NCBI RefSeq assembly: GCF_004331485.1
Contig: NZ_SJKD01000010.1
Coordinates: 62,001 to 126,000 of the forward strand
Direction of reading: 5' to 3'
Length of the DNA: 64,000 nt
Origin: Kribbella capetownensis
GTDB lineage: Bacteria; Actinomycetota; Actinomycetes; Propionibacteriales; Kribbellaceae
This document shows positions 33,681 to 43,746 of the stretch, piece by piece; the first letter of the stretch is position 1; every line of letters begins with the position of its first letter. Made by a program: the position numbers and the translations under genes. The notes beneath the pieces were generated by a model, which saw nothing but the letters and a program-made list of their open reading frames with translations, did not search any database and had not been told where the DNA came from.

Positions 33681-36600
33681 TCAGAGGCGGCGTTCGGTGG
33701 CTGTGGTGGGGTTGAGGAACAGGAGGATCGGCGGGGCGGTGTTGGGCAGGATGGCCGCGTACGCCTGGAGTTGGGGTGCGTAGTACGCGACCCGGCTGTC
33801 GAGCGCGGCGGCGGGGATCGCGTCGGTCTTGTAGTCGACGATCGTGAGGCGCCCGTCGTCCTCGCGGTAGATGAGGTCGACGAAACCCTCGAGGATCGTG
33901 CCGTCGGGTTGGACGGTGCCGACGTACGACTCCCGCCAGTGCTCCCGGGCAGCGGCACGCTTCACCACCTCGGACGCCAGCGCCGAACTTGCGAGCGCCG
34001 TGACCACATCGGCGTACTCGAGGACACCCTCCGCAAGGCACTGCGCCGACACCGCGGCCTCGAGTCCGGCGCCGGTGCTCAGATCAACCACTTGCAGTAC
34101 GCCGTGAACCGCGCGACCGATCGCCGTGCCATACCGGCCCTTCGACCACGGCGGCAGCTCGAGATCACGAGGCGCCTTCGCAGTCCCGGGATCCACCTCG
34201 GCCAAGGCGACATCGGGACCGGTGCCTTCCAGACCGGAGGCGCTCTGTGCGGAGCGGGCGCGACTCGCGGCGCGCGCCGCAGAGATGCGGGTGTCCCATT
34301 CGGTACGGGCGATTGGCGGGGTGACGTCGGCCGTTGTCCGCGGATCGCGCACGACCGGAGCTGGGCTCTCGAACAGCGTCCCGTGCGGAGCCTCGACCCC
34401 GCCGGCAGTTGCGAGAAGCTCCGCGTTGCTGGAGTGCTTGCGGTTGCCGGACCGGTGCAGCGAGACGACGAGATGGTCGCGGGCGCGGGTGGCCGCGACG
34501 TACAGCAGGCGGCGGCGCTCGAACCCGTCCATCTGCTCATCGACCGGCTGGACGAGGTCGAAGTCCTCGGTCTGCACCGACGACTTCAGCTTGACCGCAT
34601 AACCGCCGTCCTGCGGCCACAGCACCTGAACGCCGCGCTGCCGGTTCGGCGCCGCGGTCATGCCGGACAGGATGACGATCGGGAACTCCAGGCCCTTCGC
34701 GGCATGGATCGTCATCACCCGCACCGCGTCCGCGTCGGTCTCGGGCAGGACCGCCTCGGCGACCCGTGACGTCTCCTCACCTTGGTGCGCGGCCCAGGCG
34801 AGGTACGAACGCAGGCCGCCGTGCTCCACCTCCGACCACGCCCGGGCCTGATCGACGACGAAACGGATCCGGCGCCAGGCGTCGCGTGCCCGGGGGCCGA
34901 TCGCGGCGACCTCGAGCATCCGGCGGTCGGCGACGATCTTGGCCAGGACCTCGCTCGGGGTGAGCCAGCGGGCGGCGTAGTAGGTCCGGCGGAGCCACTC
35001 GATCGCCTCGCCCACCGGATGCGTGAGCAACTGGTCCGGCACTGGCGCGGTCAGAGTGAAGGAGCCACCGGAGCGCTTCCACACGAAGAGATCGTCGTCG
35101 CCGCACCCGAACAGTGGGGAACGCAGGGTCGTGACGAGCGCGAGCTGGTCGCTCGGATCACCCAGCGCCCGAGCGCAGGCAAGCAGGTCGCGCACCTCGG
35201 CGGTCTGGTAGACCAGGGAACTTGCCTCGGCGCGATACGGGATGTCCGCGCGATCAAGGGCATCCTCGAGGAACGGCAGCGACGTACGGGCCGGAACGAG
35301 TACGGCGATGTCGCCGGCCTCGGCCGCACGCCACGTCCCGGCGCGCTCGTCGTACACCTGCCAGCCGTCGCGGAGCGCCTGCTCGATCACGGCGGCAACG
35401 TCGATGGCTTCCCGCTCGCGCAGGACGGACGCCTGCGCGCGCGGAAGGTCGGCGTGCGGCTCGGAGCCGAGGATGGTGACGGCGGGACCCGAGACGGACT
35501 CGTCGTACGGGGCGTCGTCGGGCGGTGGCAGGTCTGAGTCACCCGGCCGCCGGAAGGGAAGAACAGCAGCGAGATCAGTGACCTGATCGTCATCCTCATC
35601 GCCGAAGCCGAGGAGCGACAGCTGGTCGCCGCTCACACTGGCAGGCTGCTCGGTCTTCGGTGGTGCGGACGGCTTCCCAGTCGGACCGCTCCGATGCGGT
35701 GACAGCGACTGGTACGACGGCTGCGCGGCCTCCTGCGGCTGGATCAGCGTCTCGAAGACGGTGTTGATCCAGGTCAGGATCGGCGGCACCGTACGGAAGT
35801 TCGTCGTCAGCGCGACCGTCTCACCCAGCAGGTCCTGCGCCGTCAGGTACGTCGCAATGTTCGCCCGCCGGAAGCGGTAGATCGACTGCTTGGGGTCGCC
35901 GACCACGAACAGCCGCCCCTCCGGGACCTCGACGTCACGCCAGTCCTCGGCGTCCGCCTCCGCGCCGCCGGCGATCCGGACTGCCAACTCGATCTGAATC
36001 GGGTCGGTGTCCTGGAACTCGTCCAGCAACAGCCGCTCGTACCGCTCCTGCAGCGCCGACCGCACCGACGGCTCCCGCCGGAGCAGATCGCGCGCCAGCA
36101 CCAACAGGTCGTGGAACTCGAGCCGCCCCTCGGCCCGGCGCAACTCGGCCGATTCCAGCACCCGCTCCGCGATCCAGTGCGAAAGATGCCGAAGGCAAGC
36201 ATCCAGCAGCAGGTCGACCAGGGAGTTGGCCACGTCGACGACCGCGGAGCAGTCGTCGCGCACCTTGGTGATGTCCGGCCAGTTGTCCTTGCGGCCGATC
36301 CGCCCGATCTTCAGCCCGCGCAACGACTGCAGGATCGCCAGCTGCCGCTCCTGGTCCGTCGCGGCCTCCAGCATCACCCCGAGCTCACGGATGTGGTGCA
36401 GCTTCGGCAGCAGCCGGTCCTCGGGATCCATACACGCCTCGGCCACCCCGCCGATCTGCGCGGCCGCCGCGATCAGACCGCTGAGGTCCGGCATCGCCAC
36501 CAGCTCGGGAGGCTCCACGAGCACGCGCTCGGCGATCAGGTCCCAGTCGTTCCCGAACAGCCGCGCCAGCGACCGTAGATGTTTCAGCTCGACCCCGACC

Positions 36601-37082
36601 GCCATCGCCAGCAGCAACGGCTCGGCGATCGAGTCGTCGTCCAGCAGCTGCTGCTGCAATTCGGCCCAGCGTTCCTCGAACGCGACCGACGACCCGACCT
36701 CGTCCAGTACGTCGATCAGCGGCGGCAGACCGGCCTCGATGGGATGCGCCAGCAGAAGCTGTTGAGCGAAAGCGTGCAACGTCCCGATCGACGCGGAGTC
36801 GAGGTCGTCCAACGCCTCGTCCGCCTCCGACCGGGCCGGACCCTTCCGCGCCTTCTCGAACTCGACCCGCAACCTGTCGCGCAGCTCCGCCCCGGCCTTC
36901 TCGGTGAAGGTGACGGCCGCGATCGTCCGCAGCGGTACGCCGTCACGCAGGACCAGCGTGGTCACGCGATCGACCAGCGCGTGCGTCTTCCCCGACCCGG
37001 CACCCGCCTCGACGAACAGCGTCGACGACGTGTCCGACCGGATCCGCTCGCGGGCCGGCTCGTCCAGCAGTAGCTCACTCAT
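33681..37082 (-). CDS. UvrD/RecB-family helicase-nuclease, AddA-like
   Basis: The protein has 1133 residues. The N-terminal SF1 helicase has Walker A VEAGAGSGKTHALV with K32, AAVTFTEKAGAELRDRL, Walker B LLLDEFQDTDPIQ, GDPKQSIYRFRRA, and the C-terminal motifs VRVMTIHAAKGLEFPIVIL and RRLLYVAATRARDHLVVSL. It ends in a RecB-type PD-(D/E)XK nuclease with EGFVDLIYREDDGRL and IVDYKTD. It unwinds and resects broken double-stranded DNA for homologous repair. The start overlaps by 8 bp the gene for its AddB-like partner, so the two subunits are made together. Confidence 0.9.
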   Translation of the reverse strand: MSELLLDEPARERIRSDTSSTLFVEAGAGSGKTHALVDRVTTLVLRDGVPLRTIAAVTFTEKAGAELRDRLRVEFEKARKGPARSEADEALDDLDSASIGTLHAFAQQLLLAHPIEAGLPPLIDVLDEVGSSVAFEERWAELQQQLLDDDSIAEPLLLAMAVGVELKHLRSLARLFGNDWDLIAERVLVEPPELVAMPDLSGLIAAAAQIGGVAEACMDPEDRLLPKLHHIRELGVMLEAATDQERQLAILQSLRGLKIGRIGRKDNWPDITKVRDDCSAVVDVANSLVDLLLDACLRHLSHWIAERVLESAELRRAEGRLEFHDLLVLARDLLRREPSVRSALQERYERLLLDEFQDTDPIQIELAVRIAGGAEADAEDWRDVEVPEGRLFVVGDPKQSIYRFRRANIATYLTAQDLLGETVALTTNFRTVPPILTWINTVFETLIQPQEAAQPSYQSLSPHRSGPTGKPSAPPKTEQPASVSGDQLSLLGFGDEDDDQVTDLAAVLPFRRPGDSDLPPPDDAPYDESVSGPAVTILGSEPHADLPRAQASVLREREAIDVAAVIEQALRDGWQVYDERAGTWRAAEAGDIAVLVPARTSLPFLEDALDRADIPYRAEASSLVYQTAEVRDLLACARALGDPSDQLALVTTLRSPLFGCGDDDLFVWKRSGGSFTLTAPVPDQLLTHPVGEAIEWLRRTYYAARWLTPSEVLAKIVADRRMLEVAAIGPRARDAWRRIRFVVDQARAWSEVEHGGLRSYLAWAAHQGEETSRVAEAVLPETDADAVRVMTIHAAKGLEFPIVILSGMTAAPNRQRGVQVLWPQDGGYAVKLKSSVQTEDFDLVQPVDEQMDGFERRRLLYVAATRARDHLVVSLHRSGNRKHSSNAELLATAGGVEAPHGTLFESPAPVVRDPRTTADVTPPIARTEWDTRISAARAASRARSAQSASGLEGTGPDVALAEVDPGTAKAPRDLELPPWSKGRYGTAIGRAVHGVLQVVDLSTGAGLEAAVSAQCLAEGVLEYADVVTALASSALASEVVKRAAAREHWRESYVGTVQPDGTILEGFVDLIYREDDGRLTIVDYKTDAIPAAALDSRVAYYAPQLQAYAAILPNTAPPILLFLNPTTATERRL

Positions 37083-40000
37083 CGCCGGCGTCCTCGTACG
37101 CGACCGGGTCGATCAGCCGGACCAGACGCTCCAGCGTCGGATCGTGGCGCTTGCGGTCCCACCGCGCCCGCACCTCGCTGTGGCCGAGGCCGTCGGGGTT
37201 GCAATACGGGCACTGCACCCAGAGGAAGTCCGGAATCTCGGGCGCCTTCGGCGGGAAGAACCCGGCCGCGATCGACGACACGATCACGTCGAGGGTGTCG
37301 ACGTACCGCGCCTCGACCTCCGCGGTCAACGGCACCGGGATCCGTTTCCCACCGCGCCGGACGAACCAGTACGACGCCTCGACCGGAGTCGACTGCTCAC
37401 CCAGGCGAGCGCGAGCCGCGTAGGCGTAGACCGGCAGCTGCAGCTTCGTCCCGCCTGCGACCGGGTCGGACTCGATCGCTTCGTAGCGCGAGAACCCACC
37501 GGTCTTCACATCCGTGACGTAGATCGTCCCGTCCTGACCGAGGTCGACCTTGTCGGCCGAACCGCGCAGCAGCACGCGACCCGACGGCACCGCGATCTCG
37601 ACCGGCGGCTCGCCCTCGAACCCGAACCGCAGCTCGCTCGCCACCACCGACGCATCCCGCAGCGAACGCCATCGCTCGTCGTCGGCCAGTAGCTCCATCA
37701 GGTCGTGCAGGATCCGCAGCCGCTCGCGCTGCCACAACCGCGGATGGCCGGTCAGACCTTCCGCCTCGAACTGATCGGCCAGATCCGCACCGATTGCCAG
37801 CAGCAAGTCTCGCTGCTCGGCCGACCACGGCTCGCCGTACCCGGGCAGCGAACCGGCCAGCCGCGAGACGAACGCATCGAGACTGTTGTGGATCAGGTTG
37901 CCGATCTGCAGCGGCGAGATGACGAGCAGGTCCTCCGGTGCCTCGAGCGGCTCCACCTGAAGCAACCGCTCGACGAAGTACGCATGCGGGCAGGTCGCGT
38001 AAGCCTCCAGCGACGTCGGCGACGCGATCCGGTCCTCCACCGCGTACTCCGGCAGGCCCGGCACCCCGGACAGGTCACCATCGAAACGGGTGAACGCGTT
38101 GCTGCCCCGCCCACGCAGCATTTCCCGCGCGCGCACCAGCACCGCATCGTTCAGCCACAAACCAGCCGCCGCCGACCGGACCTGCCACTCCTGCTCCGTC
38201 GCCGGGATGGTTGCCGTCGTCAAGGATCCGGCGTACGACGCCGACGTCCGCAACTGTTCGCCGTACTCGCCCTGGTCCCACTGCGTCGCCGCGAGCGCGT
38301 GATCGCCGGTCAGCGATCGCAGCGACCCGAGCAACCAGCGCGTCGGCAACCGTCGTGAGGACCGGCGCAGATCGCCACGGGCGAACGACGCAACCACCTT
38401 ACGGGACCCGGCGGAGAAAGCAGCCAACAGGTGTCGCTGCTTCTCGTCGAGCCGATCCCGGAACGACGCCAACTCCGGCGCCGCGGCTTCGCGAACCCGA
38501 TGGGGAAGCAATGCATCCTCGTGGACCCGGCCCGGATACAGGTCCTCCGACAGTCCGACGACGTACACGATGTCGGCCGACAATCCGATGCTCGCGGACA
38601 GCGGCGCCACGAGCACGCCCGTGCCGAACGTGCCGACGCGGGGGAGCGACTGCTGCAGCTCCAGATCGAGTACGTCGCGCAGCACTGCGAGGCTCGCCGG
38701 CGTACCGAGCTCGTCCAACGTGGACAGGCCTTTCAGCGATCCCTCGACGGCGACCGCGGCGTACTGCTCCTCGATCGGGAGGGACGAGTAGTCGCCGAGC
38801 AGATCGTGGAAGAGCTGCAGCACCCCGTCGGCCAGCTCGGCCCAGGTCTCCAGCAGCGCGAGAGCACCCAGGCGGTGCCGAAGCTCTGAAGCGAACGCGT
38901 GCAACCGCTCGGCCCGCTCCGCGTTGTACTGCGCGCGCCGGATCGCAGCCGGTCGTGGGTCCTCCGCTGCCTCTTCCTGATCGGCCGTACGACGCTCCGC
39001 CTCGGCGTACCGAGCCAGACGCGTGTCCCAGTCGTCGCCGCGGACCACACCGGCGGCTCTGGACATGCGCTCCCATTGCGGCACCGGGATCCGCTCGCCG
39101 GTGAAGTCGCGCGTCGGCGCATTGGCCAGCGCGCGGAACACATCGGCCCGCGGCAAGTCGTGATCGACGAGCGCGAGCACCTCGAGCAGGGTCCGCGCGA
39201 TCGCCCGCTCGTGCACCGGTCGCGTGCCAGGCCCGTTGACCTCGATCTGCGCTGCGGCGAGATGCTCGTGCAAGAGCCGTGCGTACGGCGCTGCGGCCGT
39301 GTACAGCACCGCGATGCGATGGGCCGGAGTGCGCTCGAGGGACGCGACCACATCGCGAACCACGCAACGCACCTCGTCGTCGGCATCGGACGCATTCAGG
39401 ATCTCGGTCGCGACCGGGTAGTTCTTCGAGATCGACGTCGGCAGATCGATGCCGATGCGTTCCAGCGAACGCCGCACCGCCCGGTCCGCCCGCCGTACGT
39501 CGGTCAGACCGATGATGACCGTGAGGTCGGCAGCCGCGGCGCCGAGCTCCTCGACGAAGGCAGCCTCGGACTGGGTGAGCTCCTGGGGCAGATAGAGCAC
39601 CAGAGCCCCGAGCTCACCGACGATGGCGGGGTCGGCGGCAACGCGTGCAGCCGCGGCGCGCAAGAGATCGGTCTCGTCGTACCACTCCGCGGCGAGTTCG
39701 GTAGTCACATGGCGGTGAAGCCGGACCAGGTCGGGGCCGAGCACGGATGCACCGGCGACGTTGTCGAGCGCTGCGTCAGTCAGGTCGCGGAGCTCGCGGT
39801 GAGCCGATGCAAGCGCTTGGATCGTCGACGGATGCTCGGCGACGTCCTGGAAGATCCCAGGCGCCTTCGAGAGCGCGGTCCGCCAGGTCGCGGCCACGAT
39901 CGGACGCGTGGCCGGCCGGCGGGGCGACAGGACACCGGCCGCGAGCTGCTCGGCCAGTCGCTCCAAGGTCGCCAGATAGAGGCCCGCGATCCCGGTCAGC

Positions 40001-40158
40001 GCGAGCTGGCGGCGGGCGATGACCCCGGACAGATTGTTCGGCAGCAGCAGCGTGACGGGCTTCATCGGATCGTCCGCCTTCAGCCGCGCGACCACGGCCT
40101 GCAGGCGCTCCAGCGCGGCCGCACCGTAGGCCGTGCTCTCGATCCGGGTGCTGCTCAC
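37075..40158 (-). CDS. PD-(D/E)XK nuclease / inactivated-helicase subunit, AddB-like
   Basis: The protein has 1027 residues from the GTG at 40158, preceded by GGGGG; a GTG at 40185 is an alternative. The N-terminus is helicase-like without a Walker lysine (VTLLLPNNLSGVIARRQLAL), as in AddB. The C-terminus has a nuclease domain with LRGSADKVDLGQDG and VTDVKTGGF. A cysteine near residue 723 (YATCPHAYF) and C983/C986 (VQCPYCNPDG) match three of the four iron-sulfur ligands expected in AddB. A histidine (GLGHSE) stands near the place of the fourth. It should act with the AddA-like subunit in end resection. The better-known mycobacterial counterpart is AdnAB. Confidence 0.85.
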   Translation of the reverse strand: MSSTRIESTAYGAAALERLQAVVARLKADDPMKPVTLLLPNNLSGVIARRQLALTGIAGLYLATLERLAEQLAAGVLSPRRPATRPIVAATWRTALSKAPGIFQDVAEHPSTIQALASAHRELRDLTDAALDNVAGASVLGPDLVRLHRHVTTELAAEWYDETDLLRAAAARVAADPAIVGELGALVLYLPQELTQSEAAFVEELGAAAADLTVIIGLTDVRRADRAVRRSLERIGIDLPTSISKNYPVATEILNASDADDEVRCVVRDVVASLERTPAHRIAVLYTAAAPYARLLHEHLAAAQIEVNGPGTRPVHERAIARTLLEVLALVDHDLPRADVFRALANAPTRDFTGERIPVPQWERMSRAAGVVRGDDWDTRLARYAEAERRTADQEEAAEDPRPAAIRRAQYNAERAERLHAFASELRHRLGALALLETWAELADGVLQLFHDLLGDYSSLPIEEQYAAVAVEGSLKGLSTLDELGTPASLAVLRDVLDLELQQSLPRVGTFGTGVLVAPLSASIGLSADIVYVVGLSEDLYPGRVHEDALLPHRVREAAAPELASFRDRLDEKQRHLLAAFSAGSRKVVASFARGDLRRSSRRLPTRWLLGSLRSLTGDHALAATQWDQGEYGEQLRTSASYAGSLTTATIPATEQEWQVRSAAAGLWLNDAVLVRAREMLRGRGSNAFTRFDGDLSGVPGLPEYAVEDRIASPTSLEAYATCPHAYFVERLLQVEPLEAPEDLLVISPLQIGNLIHNSLDAFVSRLAGSLPGYGEPWSAEQRDLLLAIGADLADQFEAEGLTGHPRLWQRERLRILHDLMELLADDERWRSLRDASVVASELRFGFEGEPPVEIAVPSGRVLLRGSADKVDLGQDGTIYVTDVKTGGFSRYEAIESDPVAGGTKLQLPVYAYAARARLGEQSTPVEASYWFVRRGGKRIPVPLTAEVEARYVDTLDVIVSSIAAGFFPPKAPEIPDFLWVQCPYCNPDGLGHSEVRARWDRKRHDPTLERLVRLIDPVAYEDAGDE

Positions 40159-40279
40159 CGAAACCCCCGATGCGTTGACTGTCACCGCAGACGGTAAACC
40201 CTGGCATGGACAGAAAGATGACGGGGCGCGAAACGCCAAGGTTTCTGCAGGGTTCACGACCGGCTCGCACAATGAAGGA

Positions 40280-40477
40280 ATGACCAGGGAGACGACGATC
40301 GCGCGGGCGCTGCTCGTGCTGGTCTTCGCGCCCGCCGGCGGGCTGTTCGGCAAGGCAGTCGCCGACGCCGCGCAGGGCCGCGAATGGTGGCCGTGGCTGG
40401 TCGCCGCACTGGTCTGGCTGGTCGTGTCGGGACTGGTCTCGATGGCGGTGTCGAACCGTTTCGACGAGCACAGATAA
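40280..40477 (+). CDS. small two-helix membrane protein
   Basis: The protein has 65 residues from the ATG at 40280. The longer open frame from 40133 runs antisense to the AddB-like start. Two hydrophobic helices (ALLVLVFAPAGGLFGKAV and WWPWLVAALVWLVVSGLVSM) have a charged loop between. No family was recognised. It ends 7 bp before the VOC-protein gene, with which it may be transcribed. Confidence 0.6.
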   Translation: MTRETTIARALLVLVFAPAGGLFGKAVADAAQGREWWPWLVAALVWLVVSGLVSMAVSNRFDEHR

Positions 40478-40484
40478 TGCTCCG

Positions 40485-40880
40485 ATGGCAGCCGCTGTGC
40501 ATCATGTCGAGATCTGGGTCCCGGACCTGTCCCGGGCACTGAGGAGTTGGGGCTGGATCCTCAACCGGCTGGGCTGGAAGGACGGTGACGGCTGGCCCGG
40601 CGGGATGACCTGGACCGCACCCGACGGCAGCTACGTCGTGGTCGAGCAGAGCCCCGCGATGTCGGCCGAAGAGCACGACCGGATGCGCCCCGGCATGAAC
40701 CATCTCGCGCTGAACGCGGCCGGTCGCGCCGAGGTCGACTCGATCGTCGGCGAAGCCACCCGGAACGGCTGGACACTGATGTTCGCCGACCGGCACCCGT
40801 ACGCCGGCGGCCCGCAGCATTACGCCGCCTTCCTGCACAACGAGGACGGCTACGAGCTCGAGATCGTCGCCCCCGAATAA
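40485..40880 (+). CDS. VOC-superfamily protein
   Basis: The protein has 131 residues with a complete VOC pattern: VHHVEIWVPDLSRALRSW, GWILNRLGW, MNHLALNAAGRAEVDSIV, and the terminal DGYELEIVAPE with the metal-site glutamate. It is a glyoxalase-like dioxygenase or binding protein of unknown substrate. Confidence 0.85.
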   Translation: MAAAVHHVEIWVPDLSRALRSWGWILNRLGWKDGDGWPGGMTWTAPDGSYVVVEQSPAMSAEEHDRMRPGMNHLALNAAGRAEVDSIVGEATRNGWTLMFADRHPYAGGPQHYAAFLHNEDGYELEIVAPE

Positions 40881-40995
40881 CTGGGTCGGAGGGTGAGACT
40901 ACTGATGCCTGGAGTGACACCAGGGACTGTTGGTGTGACATGGTTACACCAGGCAATCAGTACGGTCGCGGGGCAAGGGTGGAAGGACGGTGCTC

Positions 40996-43746
40996 GTGAC
41001 GGAGAAGCCTGACGGGGGAAGTTCGCCCGGACCGGTTTCGCCGGAGCTCCTGGAAGCGCGGATCCGCGGTCTCCAACACGCTCTCGGGCAGTTGCTGGAC
41101 AACGCCCATCGGCTGACCTACGGCGAGCATCAGCGGGCCGTGCAGCTGCATCGTCAGCTACAGGAGCAGACCGCAATCGCCCGTCGTGAATCCCGCGGGC
41201 TGGTGGATGCCAAGACTGCCGAAGCACTGGCCGAGGCCGAGCCGGCCGCGCGCCTGCTGGCGGACCGGCTCGCACCCGGTCTCGCGGCAGTCCCCCCGAA
41301 CGACGCCCGTTGGCGTTCGCGCCAACTGGTCGGTGCGGGCGTCCCGTCGTACATCCGCGTGGGCGAACTGGACGCCGGTACGCCGGTCGTCGCGCCACTG
41401 CTGCGGACGAACGGCTGGAAGGTGACAGCCGACCGCAACGAGTCCGCGCGCCGGCTCCTGCAGAGCGTCGCGATGCGGCTGGTCGCGGCCGCCGAACCCT
41501 TCCGCATCAGGGTCGACGCCTACGACCCGCGCCTGACCGGCATGATGGGCCTGCTCGGCCACCTGACCACGAAGTACCCGCAATTGGTGCCCAGGGCAAC
41601 GCACACCGCCGAGCAACTGCACGGTGTGCTGTCCGGGTTGGTCGATGTGTCGTCGCTGCGGGCCAGTCGGCAGGCGCAGCTCGGGCACAAGCGGTTCGAG
41701 GACCTGATCCGGGAGACCGGTCGGGTGACCGATCCGTATCGGCTGGTCATCCTGTTCGACTATCCGGCCGGCATCGACACCCTCGCCCAGCGCGACCTGC
41801 TCCGGCTGGCCGCGACGGCCGGCGAACGCGGCATCTGCTTCCTGGTCCACCACGACCCGTCCACGCCGGCGGAGTCCGACGTCGACACCAAGCAGTTGCT
41901 CGATCACCTCACCTCCGTTGCCATCGCCAGCAACAAGGTCGAGGTCGCGCAGCTGCCCGGCGTACCGGCGAAGCTCGATCCGGCATTCGACGCGAACGTT
42001 GCCGCCGGCATCTGTGACGTGATCGCGGAGCTGGCGGAGATCGCCGTACTGCCGACGATCGACTTCGACCGGACGCTGCCGGACCGCTCGACCTGGTGGC
42101 AGCCGGTCACGGACGAGCTCAACACGGTCATCGGGTACGACGACCGCACGCCGGCGCTGGTGCGGTTGCGCAGCGGCAACCCGGCGCTGCCGCACGTGCT
42201 CGTCGGCGGTGCCGTCGGCCAGGGGAAGTCGAACCTGCTGCTCGTGATGATCCACGGTCTCGCCGCGCGGCATGACCCGGTGGACCTGGAGATGTACCTG
42301 CTCGACTTCAAGCACGGTGTCGAGTTCTCCGCGCTGGGTCCAGCAGGGGAGCGGGAGCATTGGCTTCCGCATGTGCGGGTGCTGGGGATCCACAGTGACC
42401 GGGAGTTCGGTCTCGCCGTACTGCGGCACCTGTCCGACGAGTTGGCGCGGCGCAGCGAGATCTTCAAGGCGCATGGGAACGTCGCCGACATCGCCGAGCT
42501 GGAGCCCGGGCCGGAGCGGCCGCCGCGGATCCTCGTCGTACTGGATGAGTTCCAGGTGCTGCTGGAGGACGACGACGAGCTCGCCGACGAGGCGGCGAAG
42601 CTGCTGGAGCGGCTGGTGCGGTTGGGACGTGCGTACGGCGTACATGTGGTGCTGGCGACGCAGACGATCGAGGGCGTGAAGCGGCTGTCGACGCGGCGGG
42701 ACTCGATCTTCGGCCAGGTGCCGTACCGGATCGCGCTGAAGACCACGCCGGCCGATTCGCAGGCGATCTTGCGGAGCGGGAACACGGCTGCGGCCGAATT
42801 GCAGTTCCGCGGCGAGGCGGTGCTGAACGCGAACTTCGGGTCTCCGGACGACAACCAGCATGTGCTGGTCAGCTTCGCGGACAAGGTGGTGCTGGACGAT
42901 CTGCGGCGTGAGCTGTGGCTGCGGGCGGGTGAGGCGGCGCGTCCGCCGCGGGTCTTCCATCTCGCGGAGCCGGCACGGTTGGCCGAGACCGCTGCGGCGG
43001 TGAAGCCCGAGCTGGGGCGGCCGTGGACCGGTCTGCCGATCGCGGTGACCGAAGAGCCTGTGCAGGTCGAGGTACGGCCTGAGCCGGGGGCCGGCGTACT
43101 CGTGCTGGGCGATGGTCCGGCCGACGCGCTGGGGGTGCTGAGCGGTCTGGCGTTGTCGACTGCGGCCGCCGCGGTGGATCCGCCGCGGTTCATCTTCATG
43201 GATGGCACGAACTCGGCGCCTGCTGTTGCCGAGGGCAAGGACGCTCTGGTGCAGGCGTTGCGGCAGCTCGGGTGTGAGGTCGAGACGGTCGACAAGCACG
43301 ACGAGGTCGTACCGCGGCTGTTCTCGCTGCGGGACGCGGTCCGCAACGGGCATGTCGGCGAGACCTATCTGCTCGGGTTCGGTTTCCACGGCGTACCGCG
43401 GATGCAGCTGCACGCCGAGGGGTTCTTCGAGAGCCCGGCGAACGCGCTGCAGGACATCGTGCGGGACGGACCGGCGCAGGGGCTCGTCACCTTCGGGTGG
43501 TGGAACCGGCTGCATGTCTGCACCGAGCAGCTCGGGTACGGGCGTGCCAATGTGGCGACTCACCTCTTCCTCCGGCACCCGCAGGACGGCGTACGGGCGG
43601 TGTGCGGCCCGCTGGTGCGGTGGGCTTCGGAGCCACACCGCGGCTTGCTGTGGGACGGGCTGCATCCTGAGGCGCAGATCGTCGTACCGTTCGCCGCACT
43701 GCGCTCCGACGAGGTGGACCGTGCAGTGGAGCAGGTACGGCGATGA
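40996..43746 (+). CDS. FtsK/SpoIIIE-type (EccC-like) ATPase without membrane anchor
   Basis: The protein has 916 residues from the GTG at 40996, 8 bp after GGAAGGA; a GTG at 40990 is possible. Residues 1 to about 110 are a helical coiled-coil-like region, followed by about 270 residues of unassigned sequence. The FtsK/HerA ATPase has Walker A VGGAVGQGKSNLLL near residues 403-416, YLLDFKHGVEFSAL, Walker B ILVVLDEFQVLLEDDDE near 513 and VVLATQTIEGVKRLSTR. A second, degenerate nucleotide-binding-like domain fills the C-terminus. Unlike EccC or FtsK it shows no membrane helices; its neighbour supplies them. It overlaps that gene by 4 bp. The role proposed is motor of a type VII-like exporter; DNA translocation is the alternative. 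Confidence 0.83.
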   Translation: MTEKPDGGSSPGPVSPELLEARIRGLQHALGQLLDNAHRLTYGEHQRAVQLHRQLQEQTAIARRESRGLVDAKTAEALAEAEPAARLLADRLAPGLAAVPPNDARWRSRQLVGAGVPSYIRVGELDAGTPVVAPLLRTNGWKVTADRNESARRLLQSVAMRLVAAAEPFRIRVDAYDPRLTGMMGLLGHLTTKYPQLVPRATHTAEQLHGVLSGLVDVSSLRASRQAQLGHKRFEDLIRETGRVTDPYRLVILFDYPAGIDTLAQRDLLRLAATAGERGICFLVHHDPSTPAESDVDTKQLLDHLTSVAIASNKVEVAQLPGVPAKLDPAFDANVAAGICDVIAELAEIAVLPTIDFDRTLPDRSTWWQPVTDELNTVIGYDDRTPALVRLRSGNPALPHVLVGGAVGQGKSNLLLVMIHGLAARHDPVDLEMYLLDFKHGVEFSALGPAGEREHWLPHVRVLGIHSDREFGLAVLRHLSDELARRSEIFKAHGNVADIAELEPGPERPPRILVVLDEFQVLLEDDDELADEAAKLLERLVRLGRAYGVHVVLATQTIEGVKRLSTRRDSIFGQVPYRIALKTTPADSQAILRSGNTAAAELQFRGEAVLNANFGSPDDNQHVLVSFADKVVLDDLRRELWLRAGEAARPPRVFHLAEPARLAETAAAVKPELGRPWTGLPIAVTEEPVQVEVRPEPGAGVLVLGDGPADALGVLSGLALSTAAAAVDPPRFIFMDGTNSAPAVAEGKDALVQALRQLGCEVETVDKHDEVVPRLFSLRDAVRNGHVGETYLLGFGFHGVPRMQLHAEGFFESPANALQDIVRDGPAQGLVTFGWWNRLHVCTEQLGYGRANVATHLFLRHPQDGVRAVCGPLVRWASEPHRGLLWDGLHPEAQIVVPFAALRSDEVDRAVEQVRR

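Noticed and set aside
33681-40158. Assignment of the helicase-nuclease pair as AdnAB
   Set aside because: The upstream subunit lacks a Walker lysine and carries AddB-style cysteines, so AddAB-like is the better description; the final call needs a phylogeny.
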